A stretch of DNA of 64,000 nt from Streptomyces atratus (GTDB taxonomy: Bacteria > Actinomycetota > Actinomycetes > Streptomycetales > Streptomycetaceae), in the NCBI RefSeq assembly GCF_900119365.1, contig NZ_FPJO01000024.1, forward strand, positions 40,975 through 104,974. Reading direction: 5' to 3'. The notes under the pieces were generated by a model that saw only the letters and a list, made by a program, of their open reading frames with translations, made no database searches and was not told where the DNA came from. Every line of letters begins with the position of its first letter. Within the stretch, counting starts at the first letter, position 1. Shown here piece after piece: positions 40,738-49,703 of this stretch. The position numbers and the translations under genes were made by a program.

Positions 40738-42474
40738 ATGTCCGATCACACGTCAGAAACGCCCCGGCCGGCCGATGCTCCCGAGCCGTCCGAGCCGTCG
40801 GGGCAGGCTGGAACGCCCGAGCAGCCCGCACTGTCGAAGGCTCCGCCGCCGGAGCCCGGGGGCACCGTTCCCGAGCCGCCGAAAGTGCCGGGATACGCAC
40901 AACGGGGTGGGCACCGGCAGCCGGCCGATCCTTGGAGGCGGAGCAGTCCCCAGGCCTCCGCACTGTCGACGCTGCGCCCGGCAGCTGCGCCGGCCGCCAT
41001 CCCTGGTGCGACGCTCTGCTGCGTCATCGTCACGGCGATACTGAGCGGCCTGTTGCTGGGCGACGGTCTCGGCCTGAACGCGCTGATCGTCGCGGCACCC
41101 GCGACGCTCGGGGCCTTTTTCGCCGCGCGGACCACCGGTCGCCGCCTCCGCCCGTGGACGGCCTTCTGGGCGGTCGGCGGACTGGCGCTCCTCGCCGTCC
41201 CGGCCCTCCGGGACGCAGGGTGGCCCGTCTTCCTGGCCGTCGTGTCGGCGGTCGCGCTGGGCTCGCTCGCCCTGCACGGCAGCCGCAGCTGGCTCGGGGT
41301 GTTCCTGGGTTCGCTGGGTCTGTTCAGCGCCATCGCCGACGGTCTTGCCTGGGGCGGACGGGGCGTGCGCGCGCGGATGTCGGGGTCCCGCGGCCGGCTG
41401 GGTGGTGTTCTCCGCAGCGCCGCGGTGGCGGTCGTCCTGCTGATCGTGTTCGGGGCGCTGTTCGCGAGCGCCGATGCCGCTTTCGCCGACGTGCTCGGCA
41501 GCCTGATGCCCGATGTGTCGGTCAGCGGCAGCCCGTGGCGATTCCTCCTCTTCCTGACCGGCCTGGTCGGCGCGCTCGCCGCCGCGTACGCCGCGGCCGC
41601 TCCGGTGCGCTGGGACGGCCTCACCGTTCGCCGGGGAAAGCCCCGCGGGCGACTGGAGTGGGCCCTTCCGCTCGTCGTGCTGAACCTGCTGTTCGCCGTC
41701 TTCATCGCCGTCCAGCTCACTGTGCTGCTCGGTGGCTACGACAAGGTGATGGCCGAGACCGATCTCAGCTACTCCGCATACGCCCGGCAGGGTTTCTGGC
41801 AGCTTCTCTGGGCCACACTCCTCACGCTGCTGGTGATCGCGCTCGCCCTGCGCTGGGCCCCGCGCGGGCGAGGGAGCGACCGCACCCTCGTTCGGACCGT
41901 GCTCGGCGTGCTGTGCCTGCTCACCCTGATCGTCGTGGCCTCCGCGCTGAGGCGGATGGACCTCTACGTCGACGCGTACGGTCTGACGCGGCTGCGGATA
42001 TCCGTGGCCGCGGTGGAACTCTGGCTGGGCGTGGTGCTTGTCCTGATCATGGCCGCCGGAGTGTTCGGTGCCCGCCTGCTGCCGCGGGCCGTGGCCGCGA
42101 GCGCGGCCGTCGGCGTCCTCGCGTTCGGACTGGCCTCGCCCGACGGGCTGATCGCGGAGCAGAACGTGCAGCGGTACCGCGACAACCAGTCGATCGACAT
42201 CGACTACCTCCGGGGCCTCTCCGCCGACGCCGTACCGGCCCTGGACACGCTGCCCGAGCCGCTGCGTTCCTGCACCCTCAGGGACATCGAACGGTCACTG
42301 CGCTCCGACGACGCCCCCTGGTACGCCACCAGCTGGGGCGAGGCGCGGGCCCGGGACATTCTGCGGAAACGGAGTCCGGAGGACGCGGCGCAGTCCTGTG
42401 CGCGGTCGTCGCGCACGGGTGTCGGGGGCAGCTCTCGTGACGGTGACGAGAGCGATCCGTACGACCCGTACTGA
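40738..42474 (+). CDS. DUF4153/DUF4173-family polytopic membrane protein
   Basis: 578-aa integral membrane protein. A Pro/Glu-rich cytoplasmic leader (about 1-85) precedes 11-13 hydrophobic helices, including TLCCVIVTAILSGLLLGDGL, VVLLIVFGALFASADAAFAD and LPLVVLNLLFAVFIAVQLTV. The segment GYDKVMAETDLSYSAYARQG and the following helix are typical of the DUF4173 part. The C-terminus is a periplasmic or cytoplasmic tail with RDNQSIDIDYLRGLSADAVP. ATG 40738 follows GGGGGAGGGG. The function is unknown. Confidence 0.82.
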   Translation: MSDHTSETPRPADAPEPSEPSGQAGTPEQPALSKAPPPEPGGTVPEPPKVPGYAQRGGHRQPADPWRRSSPQASALSTLRPAAAPAAIPGATLCCVIVTAILSGLLLGDGLGLNALIVAAPATLGAFFAARTTGRRLRPWTAFWAVGGLALLAVPALRDAGWPVFLAVVSAVALGSLALHGSRSWLGVFLGSLGLFSAIADGLAWGGRGVRARMSGSRGRLGGVLRSAAVAVVLLIVFGALFASADAAFADVLGSLMPDVSVSGSPWRFLLFLTGLVGALAAAYAAAAPVRWDGLTVRRGKPRGRLEWALPLVVLNLLFAVFIAVQLTVLLGGYDKVMAETDLSYSAYARQGFWQLLWATLLTLLVIALALRWAPRGRGSDRTLVRTVLGVLCLLTLIVVASALRRMDLYVDAYGLTRLRISVAAVELWLGVVLVLIMAAGVFGARLLPRAVAASAAVGVLAFGLASPDGLIAEQNVQRYRDNQSIDIDYLRGLSADAVPALDTLPEPLRSCTLRDIERSLRSDDAPWYATSWGEARARDILRKRSPEDAAQSCARSSRTGVGGSSRDGDESDPYDPY

Positions 42475-42584
42475 CCGGTCCGGGCCGCGCGCGTGCGGCC
42501 GGTGGGGCATGAACGGGTCCGGGACGGCCGACGGGCGCCCCGGGGTGTCGCGGGCGCCCCCATCGGCGTACGCTGACAGGCGCC

Positions 42585-43295
42585 ATGCCGTACGAACCAC
42601 CCACGCACACCGTCGAGCGCTCACTGCGCGCTACCACCGGTGCCAAGACCGTCGCCGGTGTCGATGAGGTCGGACGCGGAGCGTGGGCGGGACCGGTCAC
42701 CGTGTGCGCGGCCGTCACCGGCCTCCGCAGACCTCCCGCCGGACTCACCGACTCCAAGCTGATCAGCCCCAAACGCCGCGCGGAGCTCGCGCCGTTGCTG
42801 GAGCGCTGGGTCACCGCGTTCGGTCTCGGCGACGCCTCCGCGCAGGAGATCGACGAGCTGGGGATGACGGCCGCGCTGCGCCTCGCCGCCGTCCGCGCCC
42901 TCGAAGCCCTGCCGGTCCGGCCGGACGCGGTGATCCTCGACGGCAAGCACGACTACCTGGGCCGTCCCTGGCAGGTCCGTACGGTGATCAAGGGCGATCA
43001 GTCCTGTATCCCGGTCGCGGCCGCCTCGGTGATCGCGAAGGTCCACCGGGACACGATGATGGCCGAACTGGGCGCGGATTCCGGGAAGTACGCCGATTTC
43101 GCCTTCGGGGCCAACGCCGGTTACCCGTCGCCCGTACACAGGGCCGCGCTGGAGGAGTGGGGGCCGACACCCCACCACCGGCTTTCGTGGTCCTATCTCG
43201 ACGCGCTGCCCAAGTGGCAGCACCTCAAGAAGGTCCGCATCTCCGCCGAGGCGGCTGCACTGGAAAGCGGGGGCCAGCTCGGCTTCGACTTCTGA
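42585..43295 (+). CDS. rnhB: Ribonuclease HII
   Basis: Endonuclease that cuts RNA in RNA-DNA hybrids and misincorporated ribonucleotides, 236 aa. Catalytic acidic residues are in VDEVGRGAWAGPV, the Asp in AVILDGKHDYL and the Asp in VHRDTMM. TDSKLISPKRR, QSCIPVAAASVIAKV and the C-terminal GQLGFDF are family hallmarks. ATG 42585. A conserved hypothetical gene follows. Confidence 0.95.
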   Translation: MPYEPPTHTVERSLRATTGAKTVAGVDEVGRGAWAGPVTVCAAVTGLRRPPAGLTDSKLISPKRRAELAPLLERWVTAFGLGDASAQEIDELGMTAALRLAAVRALEALPVRPDAVILDGKHDYLGRPWQVRTVIKGDQSCIPVAAASVIAKVHRDTMMAELGADSGKYADFAFGANAGYPSPVHRAALEEWGPTPHHRLSWSYLDALPKWQHLKKVRISAEAAALESGGQLGFDF

Positions 43296-43355
43296 TCGCG
43301 CACAAGTACCCACCCGCCGACGCCCCGAGCGCCGGCGTTTGATAGACAACCACCC

Positions 43356-43970
43356 ATGCCTCTCATCCCCGAGGAGCCTCAGATTCACGAGAGCGCCCAG
43401 GGTCCCCGCGTCACTCCGGCCGCAGGCCGCACCGCGCCGACCCCCCGTCCTGTACCCGGTCCGCGTTCAGCGGCCACGCCGCGTCCCGGTCGCCCCGGGC
43501 CCGGCCCCGCGAGGCCCGCGCCCCCGGCGCAGCGCCCGCACCCCGCCTCTGACCGTCCCCGGACGGACCGGCCGGAGAATCGTTCCGCACCGCAGATCCA
43601 GCTGATCCCCGCCTCGGCAGCCGGCGCACTCGACGCCGCCGACGAAGCTGTGGACCTGCTGCTCGACTCCGGCCGCGCACCGGGCGACATCCTGGTGCTC
43701 ACCACCGGCGAGCAGCACCCGTGGGCCGCGCACGAACTCTCCTTCGGAGAGGCCGCCTACTGGGCGCAGCACGAGTCCGGCGACGATGTCTTCTTCGCCG
43801 GTGCCGCGGCCGCGGACCGGGTGAACGCCCGTCCGGTGGTGATCGTCGCCGTCAACGGTGGTGAGGCCGTCGCCGACGCGCTGACCGGGGCGCGGGAACG
43901 CGCCGGAGCACTGCTGATCGTGTGCGGGGACCCGCAGCGGATCAACGCGGTGCTCGGTGCCGGCGTCTGA
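43356..43970 (+). CDS. Hypothetical protein with Pro-rich N-terminus and helicase-C-like tail
   Basis: 204 aa. Residues 1-80 are Pro/Arg/Ala-rich and probably disordered. Residues 80-204 (PQIQLIPASAAGALDAADEA, GDILVLTTGEQHPWAAHELS, FFAGAAAADRVNARPVVIVA and ALLIVCGDP) resemble the C-terminal nucleotide-binding fold of UvrD-type helicases, without a Walker A motif. Similar proteins are annotated as hypothetical next to rnhB in streptomycetes. The proposed fold is inference. Confidence 0.7.
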   Translation: MPLIPEEPQIHESAQGPRVTPAAGRTAPTPRPVPGPRSAATPRPGRPGPGPARPAPPAQRPHPASDRPRTDRPENRSAPQIQLIPASAAGALDAADEAVDLLLDSGRAPGDILVLTTGEQHPWAAHELSFGEAAYWAQHESGDDVFFAGAAAADRVNARPVVIVAVNGGEAVADALTGARERAGALLIVCGDPQRINAVLGAGV

Positions 43971-44034
43971 CCCGCAGGACACAGCACCGTGACGGCCCGG
44001 CTGCCCGACAGGGCGGCCGGGTCCGTGGCCACGG

Positions 44035-44664
44035 TCAGCGGGCCGCGGTGCGCCGCAGCGGCTGCGCCGCGCCGCCGCCGGAGCGCAACGGAGCCGGATC
44101 CGGGCCGAGCGAGGTGTCGGCGAGGGCGGACGGCCGTGACGTGGAGCTGGGACGCCGACCGCCCCGGCCCTCGCCCAGCACCTGCCAACCGCCCCGGGTC
44201 AGCGTGATGTACGCGCCGCACCGCAGGCCGTGCAGTGTGCATGCGTCCCGCAGGCCCCACATCCACGCTCCGTCCTCCTCCGTCCAACGCTCGTCGCCCT
44301 CACGGCAGTAGAGAAGCACCGCGGTACGGACCGGCGTGCGGCGGCGGAGATCGTGCGGGATGACCCGGCGCAGGTGCGCCAGCAGCGCGTTGCGGAACTC
44401 CCAGCCGTCCGCGGCCGTGGAGCGGCGGGCGAACGAGGCGCTGGCCGTGAGGCGCTCCTCATGGTCGAGCACGGCGACCACAGCGGTCGACGGGGTCGGC
44501 CTGTGCCGTGCGTGCAGGCCGCTGACGACCTCGCGGGGGCTGCGCAGCAACGGTATGCCCGCTTCGGCCCACTCGGCCGGTTCGAGCATCCTGGCGAGAC
44601 GGTTGGCCGAGTCGGCGGACGTAGATATCGAAGTGGCTGTGGACGGAGCGAATCCGAAGGTCAC
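44035..44664 (-). CDS. Conserved hypothetical protein
   Basis: About 209 aa, no recognised domain. The middle part contains TAVVAVLDHEERLTASASFA, HDLRRRTPVRTAVLLYCREG and ACTLHGLRCGAYITLTRGGW, suggesting an alpha/beta fold close to RadC/JAB-like conserved Streptomyces proteins, but I cannot name it. The tail is Ser/Arg/Pro-rich. GTG 44664 follows GGGAGG with short spacing; a TTG at 44772 would add 36 poorly coding residues. It is divergent from recQ and convergent with the 204-aa gene. Confidence 0.6.
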   Translation of the reverse strand: MTFGFAPSTATSISTSADSANRLARMLEPAEWAEAGIPLLRSPREVVSGLHARHRPTPSTAVVAVLDHEERLTASASFARRSTAADGWEFRNALLAHLRRVIPHDLRRRTPVRTAVLLYCREGDERWTEEDGAWMWGLRDACTLHGLRCGAYITLTRGGWQVLGEGRGGRRPSSTSRPSALADTSLGPDPAPLRSGGGAAQPLRRTAAR

Positions 44665-44723
44665 GATCCTCCCTTCGCATACGCGCCCATGGTGCGGGCA
44701 GGGCCGAGTGAGGGCGCACCGGG

Positions 44724-44757
44724 GCACAGTCCTTCCGGGCCGCGAAAGGGACTGTGC
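44724..44757. repeat. Inverted repeat in the divergent recQ region
   Basis: GCACAGTCC and GGACTGTGC form 9-bp perfect arms 16 nt apart, in the leader of the minus-strand hypothetical gene. It may be a 5'-UTR hairpin or an operator. The rest of 44665-45033 shows no gene. Confidence 0.4.
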
Positions 44758-45033
44758 GGGGAGCGAGTCCAATTCTTCCTGGCGTATCGGCGGGCGGCAA
44801 CGAGCAATTGGCGCGGCTGACGGGAATCAGCCGGAATGACTCTGATATCCCTGCCCACGCCATGCCCGGACGACGCCTCCTGCCCCGCCCGAACGACGAG
44901 GACCAGCGAAAACACCCCGTCCGCCCCGGTCGGCCGCTTCAGGCCCGCTGCCACCGCCCGGCGCCCGGCCGACGCGCGTGTGTCCTGTGAAGTGGATTCG
45001 CCGATTGTCAGTGCCATCGGGTTGCATGGAGGC

Positions 45034-47193
45034 ATGGACAACCTGGAGCTCCGCGCCGAAGCCGATGCCATCCTCGCCGAGCTCGTCGGCGGCCCGGGAG
45101 GTTCGGCGCGGCTCCGGGAGGACCAGTGGCAGGCGGTGGCGGCCCTGGTGGAGGAGCGTCGACGGGCGCTGGTGGTGCAGCGCACGGGCTGGGGCAAGTC
45201 GGCGGTGTACTTCGTCGCCACCGCTCTGCTGCGTCGGCGTGGCTCAGGGCCCACGGTGATCGTTTCGCCGCTACTGGCGCTGATGCGTAACCAGGTCGAG
45301 TCGGCGGCGCGGGCCGGTATCCGGGCGCGCACCATCAACTCGGCCAACCCGGAGGAGTGGGAGACCATCTACGAGGAGGTCGAGCGCGGCGAGACCGATG
45401 TCCTCCTCGTGAGTCCGGAGCGTCTCAACTCCGTGGACTTCCGCGATCAGGTGCTGCCCAAGCTCGCGGCCACCACGGGTCTGCTGGTGGTGGACGAGGC
45501 GCACTGCATCTCCGACTGGGGGCATGACTTCCGGCCCGACTACCGCCGGTTGCGGGCGATGCTCGCCGAGCTCGCCCCCGGCGTGCCGGTGCTGGCCACC
45601 ACCGCGACGGCGAACGCGCGGGTCACCGCGGACGTGGCCGATCAGCTGGGCACCGGTGCCGGCGAGGCCCTGGTGCTGCGCGGTCCGCTGGAGCGGGAGA
45701 GCCTGCGGCTGGGCGTCGTCCGGCTGCCGGACGCCCCGCACCGGCTGGCCTGGCTCGCCGAGCACCTGGACGAGCTGCCGGGCTCCGGGATCATCTACAC
45801 CCTCACCGTCGCCGCGGCGGAGGAGGCCACAGCCTTCCTGCGGCAGCGCGGCTTCCGCGTCGCCTCGTACACCGGAAGGACGGAGAACGCCGACCGGCTG
45901 CAGGCCGAGGTCGACCTGCAGGAGAACCGGGTCAAGGCACTGGTCGCGACCTCGGCTCTGGGCATGGGCTTCGACAAGCCGGACCTGGGCTTCGTGGTCC
46001 ACCTCGGCTCGCCGTCCTCGCCGATCGCCTACTACCAGCAGGTGGGGCGCGCGGGGCGCGGGGTGGCGCACGCCGATGTGCTGCTGCTGCCGGGCAAGGA
46101 GGACGAGGCCATCTGGCGCTACTTCGCCGATACTGCCTTCCCGCCCGAGGCACAGGTCCGGCAGACCCTCTCCGCCCTCGCGAGTGCGGGACGGCCGCTG
46201 TCCGTGCCGGCTCTGGAGGCGGCGGTGGACCTTCGGCGCACCCGTCTGGAGTCGATGCTGAAGGTGCTGGACGTCGACGGCGCGGTCAAGCGGGTCAAGG
46301 GCGGCTGGACGGCCACGGGCGCCGAGTGGGCGTACGACGCCGAACGCTACGCGTGGGTCGCGCGGCAGCGGGCAGCCGAGCAGCAGGCCATGCGGGACTA
46401 CGCGAGCACGGCCCAGTGCCGGATGGAGTTCCTGCGCCGGCAGCTGGACGACGAGGGGGCGGCCCCGTGCGGCCGCTGTGACAACTGTGCGGGGGCCTGG
46501 GCCGACACGGCCGTTTCCGCCGAGACGCTGACGGGCGCGACGAAGGAACTGGACCGGCCCGGGGTGGAGGTCGAGCCGCGCCGCATGTGGCCGACGGGGA
46601 TGCCCGCACTGGGCATCGACCTCAAGGGCCGTATCCCGGCCAAGGAGCAGTGCTCCACCGGGCGTGCCCTGGGGCGGCTCTCGGACATCGGCTGGGGCAA
46701 CCGACTGCGCCCGCTGCTGGCCGACAACGCACCCGACGGTCCGGTACCGGACGATGTCCTGCGGGCCGCGGTGGCGGTCCTCGCCGACTGGGCGCGCTCC
46801 CCGGGCGGCTGGGCACCGAATGCCCCGGACGCCTCCGCCCGGCCGGTAGGAGTCGTCGCCGTACCGTCCCTGACCCGCCCGCAACTGGTCGGCTCCCTCG
46901 CCCAGGGAATCGCGACCGTCGGCCGCCTCCCCTTCCTCGGCACCCTGACGTACACCGGGCCGAGCGGTGCGCACGCGGCCCGGCGCAGCAACTCCGCCCA
47001 ACGCCTCAGGGCGCTCTCCGGAGCGTTCGCCGTCCCCGAGGACCTGGCCGGCGCCCTGGCCGACACCCCTGGCCCCGTTCTGCTCGTGGACGACTGCACC
47101 GATTCCGGCTGGACCCTCGCCGTCGCCGCCCGCCTGCTCCGGCAGGCAGGCAGCGAACAGGTTCTTCCGCTGGTCCTCGCCGCAGCAGGCTGA
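45034..47193 (+). CDS. RecQ-family DNA helicase with C-terminal phosphoribosyltransferase-like domain
   Basis: 719-aa helicase. The RecQ core has QRTGWGKSAVYF (Walker A), VDEAHCISDWGHDFRPDYRR, TATANARV, TSALGMGFDKPDLGFVVHLG and QQVGRAGRG. The zinc site is CRMEFLRRQ...CGRCDNC. The winged helix precedes a C-terminal 180-residue region whose end (VVAVPSLTRPQLV, SNSAQRLRALSGAF, VLLVDDCTDSGWTL) resembles the PRPP loop of ComF/type-I phosphoribosyltransferases. HRDC is absent. ATG 45034 gives the family start; the frame is open to 44836. Such a fused domain is not part of standard RecQ. Confidence 0.85.
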   Translation: MDNLELRAEADAILAELVGGPGGSARLREDQWQAVAALVEERRRALVVQRTGWGKSAVYFVATALLRRRGSGPTVIVSPLLALMRNQVESAARAGIRARTINSANPEEWETIYEEVERGETDVLLVSPERLNSVDFRDQVLPKLAATTGLLVVDEAHCISDWGHDFRPDYRRLRAMLAELAPGVPVLATTATANARVTADVADQLGTGAGEALVLRGPLERESLRLGVVRLPDAPHRLAWLAEHLDELPGSGIIYTLTVAAAEEATAFLRQRGFRVASYTGRTENADRLQAEVDLQENRVKALVATSALGMGFDKPDLGFVVHLGSPSSPIAYYQQVGRAGRGVAHADVLLLPGKEDEAIWRYFADTAFPPEAQVRQTLSALASAGRPLSVPALEAAVDLRRTRLESMLKVLDVDGAVKRVKGGWTATGAEWAYDAERYAWVARQRAAEQQAMRDYASTAQCRMEFLRRQLDDEGAAPCGRCDNCAGAWADTAVSAETLTGATKELDRPGVEVEPRRMWPTGMPALGIDLKGRIPAKEQCSTGRALGRLSDIGWGNRLRPLLADNAPDGPVPDDVLRAAVAVLADWARSPGGWAPNAPDASARPVGVVAVPSLTRPQLVGSLAQGIATVGRLPFLGTLTYTGPSGAHAARRSNSAQRLRALSGAFAVPEDLAGALADTPGPVLLVDDCTDSGWTLAVAARLLRQAGSEQVLPLVLAAAG

Positions 47194-47344
47194 GATCGTT
47201 CGTGCCCGTGCCGCGACGGCCGGCTCGCGCCGAGCACCCGTGAGCGGACCGCACCACGGTCGCCGATCCGGGCCCGGCGCCCGTCGACGACGGACATGCC
47301 TCCATGCAACCCGATGGTCACGGCGGAGCGCCAACGATCCCGCG

Positions 47345-47372
47345 CCCCTGTGGACAAAGTTATCCACAGGGG
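47345..47372. promoter_or_regulatory. Inverted pair of perfect DnaA boxes within a palindrome
   Basis: TGTGGACAA (47349-47357, reverse complement TTGTCCACA, the Streptomyces DnaA consensus) and TTATCCACA (47360-47368, the E. coli consensus) face each other 2 bp apart and are bordered by CCCC and GGGG, giving 10-bp complementary arms. The site is 35 bp upstream of the DUF4192 gene. The 47194-47407 gap has no other feature. It is a candidate DnaA-binding site outside oriC. Confidence 0.65.
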
Positions 47373-47407
47373 TCGCGGAATCCGGCCGCCCGCGGGACGG
47401 TCATGCC

Positions 47408-48706
47408 ATGAACCAGCACCACGAATCCACCGGTCCGGCCGACGAGCAGCAGATCACCCTGCGAGGCCCTGCCGAACTCGCCGATGCCCTCCCGTATCTG
47501 ATGGGGTTCCACCCGAACGACAGCGTGATCATGGTCGCCCTGCACGGCGGCAGGGGGCGCTTCGGCGGCCGGCTCAGGCTCGGCATCCCGCAGGCGCCGC
47601 AGGAATGGGCGCCCGTCGCCGAGCAGCTCGCCGAGTGCCTGATCAAGGGGAGCGAGCGGCGTGGGGAGCGTCCTGACGCGATCGTCATCTTCCTCTGCCA
47701 GGATCCCGCCGAGGGCGAATCCGGCAGTCAGATCATGGAGCGGCTGCGGCCGTTCGCCCAGCGTCTGCGTACGGCCTGCGGCGCCCTGGACGTACCGGTG
47801 CTCGAAGCGCTCTGCATCTCTGACGGCCGGTACTGGTCCTACTGCTGCCCGGACGGGCGCTGCTGCCCGGCGGAGGGGAACCGGATGGCCATGCCCGGCA
47901 CTTCGGTGATGGCGGCCGCCGCCGCGTACGCGGGCATCCAAGTACGCGGATCGCTGCGGGAGATGGAGGCGAGGCTCGCACCGCTGAAGACCTCGGCGAC
48001 GACAGGCCAGCAACGCGCACTCGACTCGGCGGGTGCCGAGTTGCTGCCCAGGCTCCTCGACGAAGAGGGACGAGAGGATGTGGCCCGAGAGACCTTGGAC
48101 CTCGCCCGGCGGCTCATGAAACGCCTCAGGGAGGCGCCGACGGGGGCGCCCTCCATCTCGGACATCAATGACGACCGGCTGATCAGCCATGACGAGGCAG
48201 CAGCTGTGATCCTCGGCCTCCAGGACCGGGAGACCCGCGACCGGGCCGCGGAATGGATGGAAGGCCCGGAAGCCGATTCGGCGTTGCGACTCTGGCGCGC
48301 ACTGTCCCGTCGTTGCGTGGCACCGTACGAGGAGCATGCTGCGGCGCCACTGACCCTGGCCGGATGGGTCTCGTGGTCGACGGGCGATGAACCGGGCGCA
48401 CGGGTTGCCCTGGGCCTCGCTCTGCGGGCGGATCCCGACTACACCTTTGCCCAGCTTCTTCACGAGGCGTGCAACCAGGGCCTCGACCCGGAGACCCTGC
48501 GCCGCTGCCTGCGCGGGGAGCGCAGCGCACGAACGGGGCGGCGCGGCCACCGGCCGGACCGCAGCACGCGACCCCGCACGGCGCGGCCGACCGCCACCCG
48601 CCGGAAGAAGGCCCCGTCCGGCCGCGCTCGTCCCGAATCGTCGGCCAGCCGGCGTCGGTCCGGGCAGGCCGCCCCCGGCCGGCGTGCATCAGGTGGCGAG
48701 GGATGA
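47408..48706 (+). CDS. DUF4192 domain-containing protein
   Basis: 432-aa actinobacterial protein of unknown function. The N-terminal QQITLRGPAELADALPYLMG followed by FHPNDSVIMVALHGG is the DUF4192 hallmark; further conserved parts are YWSYCCPDGRCCPAEGNRM and PYEEHAAAPLTLAGWVSWST. The last 80 residues are Arg/Pro/Ala-rich and probably bind nucleic acid or are disordered. ATG 47408. A pair of DnaA boxes lies just upstream. Confidence 0.85.
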   Translation: MNQHHESTGPADEQQITLRGPAELADALPYLMGFHPNDSVIMVALHGGRGRFGGRLRLGIPQAPQEWAPVAEQLAECLIKGSERRGERPDAIVIFLCQDPAEGESGSQIMERLRPFAQRLRTACGALDVPVLEALCISDGRYWSYCCPDGRCCPAEGNRMAMPGTSVMAAAAAYAGIQVRGSLREMEARLAPLKTSATTGQQRALDSAGAELLPRLLDEEGREDVARETLDLARRLMKRLREAPTGAPSISDINDDRLISHDEAAAVILGLQDRETRDRAAEWMEGPEADSALRLWRALSRRCVAPYEEHAAAPLTLAGWVSWSTGDEPGARVALGLALRADPDYTFAQLLHEACNQGLDPETLRRCLRGERSARTGRRGHRPDRSTRPRTARPTATRRKKAPSGRARPESSASRRRSGQAAPGRRASGGEG

Positions 48707-48798
48707 CCCGCATGCCCCGTCGCTACGGAGGGCGGGAGACACGACAAGCGAAAAGGCGGCGAACGGCTCCTGGAAGAGCATGGCGAAGGGAGTGTTTA

Positions 48799-48813
48799 TC
48801 GTCAGGCAGACGA
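48799..48813. promoter_or_regulatory. Small inverted repeat at the Nudix gene start
   Basis: TCGTC-AGGCA-GACGA lies 14 bp upstream of the Nudix/NrtR-like gene, a position expected for an autoregulatory operator. Confidence 0.3.
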
Positions 48814-48826
48814 CTATGATCACCGC

Positions 48827-49591
48827 ATGCCGCCCTACGACCCGTCGACCTTCCCGCCCTTCGCTGTCACCGTCGACCTGGTCGTGCTCACGGTGCGCCG
48901 CCATGCGCTCTGCGCGCTGGTGGTACGCCGTGGTGAGCCACCGTTCCAGGGGCGATGGGCGCTGCCCGGCGGGTTCGTCAAAGCCGATGAGGACCTCGGA
49001 GCCGCAGCAGCGCGCGAGCTGGTCGAGGAGACCGGCCTGTGCGCCCAGGACCCGGCGGCCCCGGCGATCGGGAACGGCGCCCATCTCGAACAGCTCGCCA
49101 CCTACGGCGATCCCGGTCGTGACCCGCGGATGCGGGTCGTCAGCGTCGCCCATCTCGCCCTGGCGCCCGATCTGCCGGCCCCACGTGCGGGCGGCGATGC
49201 GAACAGCGCGCGATGGGCGCCCGTCGACGATCTGCTCGGGGCGGAGGGGAGCTTCGGCCACGATGGTGAGGACCAGGCCCCACTGGCCTTCGACCATGCG
49301 CAGATCCTCGCCGACGGTGTCGAACGTGCCCGTTCCAAAATCGAATACTCCTCCCTGGCCACTGCCTTCTGTCCGCCGGCGTTCACGGTCGGCGAGCTCC
49401 GGAGGGTGTACGAGGCAGTGTGGGGAGTGGTTCTCGACCCGCGGAACTTCCATCGCAAGGTCACCGGCACCCCCGGCTTCCTGGTGCCCACCGGCGGCAC
49501 GACCACCCGCCAGGGCGGACGCCCGGCCCAGCTCTTCCGGGCCGGTGCGGCCACCGTGCTCAACCCTCCGATGCTGAGGCCGGAAGTCTGA
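48827..49591 (+). CDS. Nudix hydrolase with C-terminal winged-helix (NrtR-like)
   Basis: 254 aa. The Nudix box is complete: GGFVKADEDLGAAAARELVE followed by ETGL satisfies Gx5Ex7REUxEExGU. The C-terminal part (SLATAFCPPAFTVGELRRVY, RNFHRKVTGTPGF) matches the winged helix of NrtR-type regulators, which bind ADP-ribose and control NAD genes. An intact Nudix box suggests that hydrolase activity may be kept, unlike many NrtR regulators where it has decayed. No NAD gene is adjacent, so either an enzymatic or a regulatory role is possible. Confidence 0.85.
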   Translation: MPPYDPSTFPPFAVTVDLVVLTVRRHALCALVVRRGEPPFQGRWALPGGFVKADEDLGAAAARELVEETGLCAQDPAAPAIGNGAHLEQLATYGDPGRDPRMRVVSVAHLALAPDLPAPRAGGDANSARWAPVDDLLGAEGSFGHDGEDQAPLAFDHAQILADGVERARSKIEYSSLATAFCPPAFTVGELRRVYEAVWGVVLDPRNFHRKVTGTPGFLVPTGGTTTRQGGRPAQLFRAGAATVLNPPMLRPEV

Positions 49592-49703
49592 CCTCGCGGA
49601 ACGCCCAAGGGGTCGATGCTGCGCAAAAAGTCGGATATGTCACGTTATCTTTCTGCGGTACCTACCCTGCCGCCGAGCGGTCATACCTTCCGCGAGAGAA
49701 GCG

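Noticed and set aside
47345..47372. Chromosomal origin of replication
   Set aside because: Only two DnaA boxes, and no dnaA/dnaN/gyrB context or cluster of boxes as at a Streptomyces oriC.
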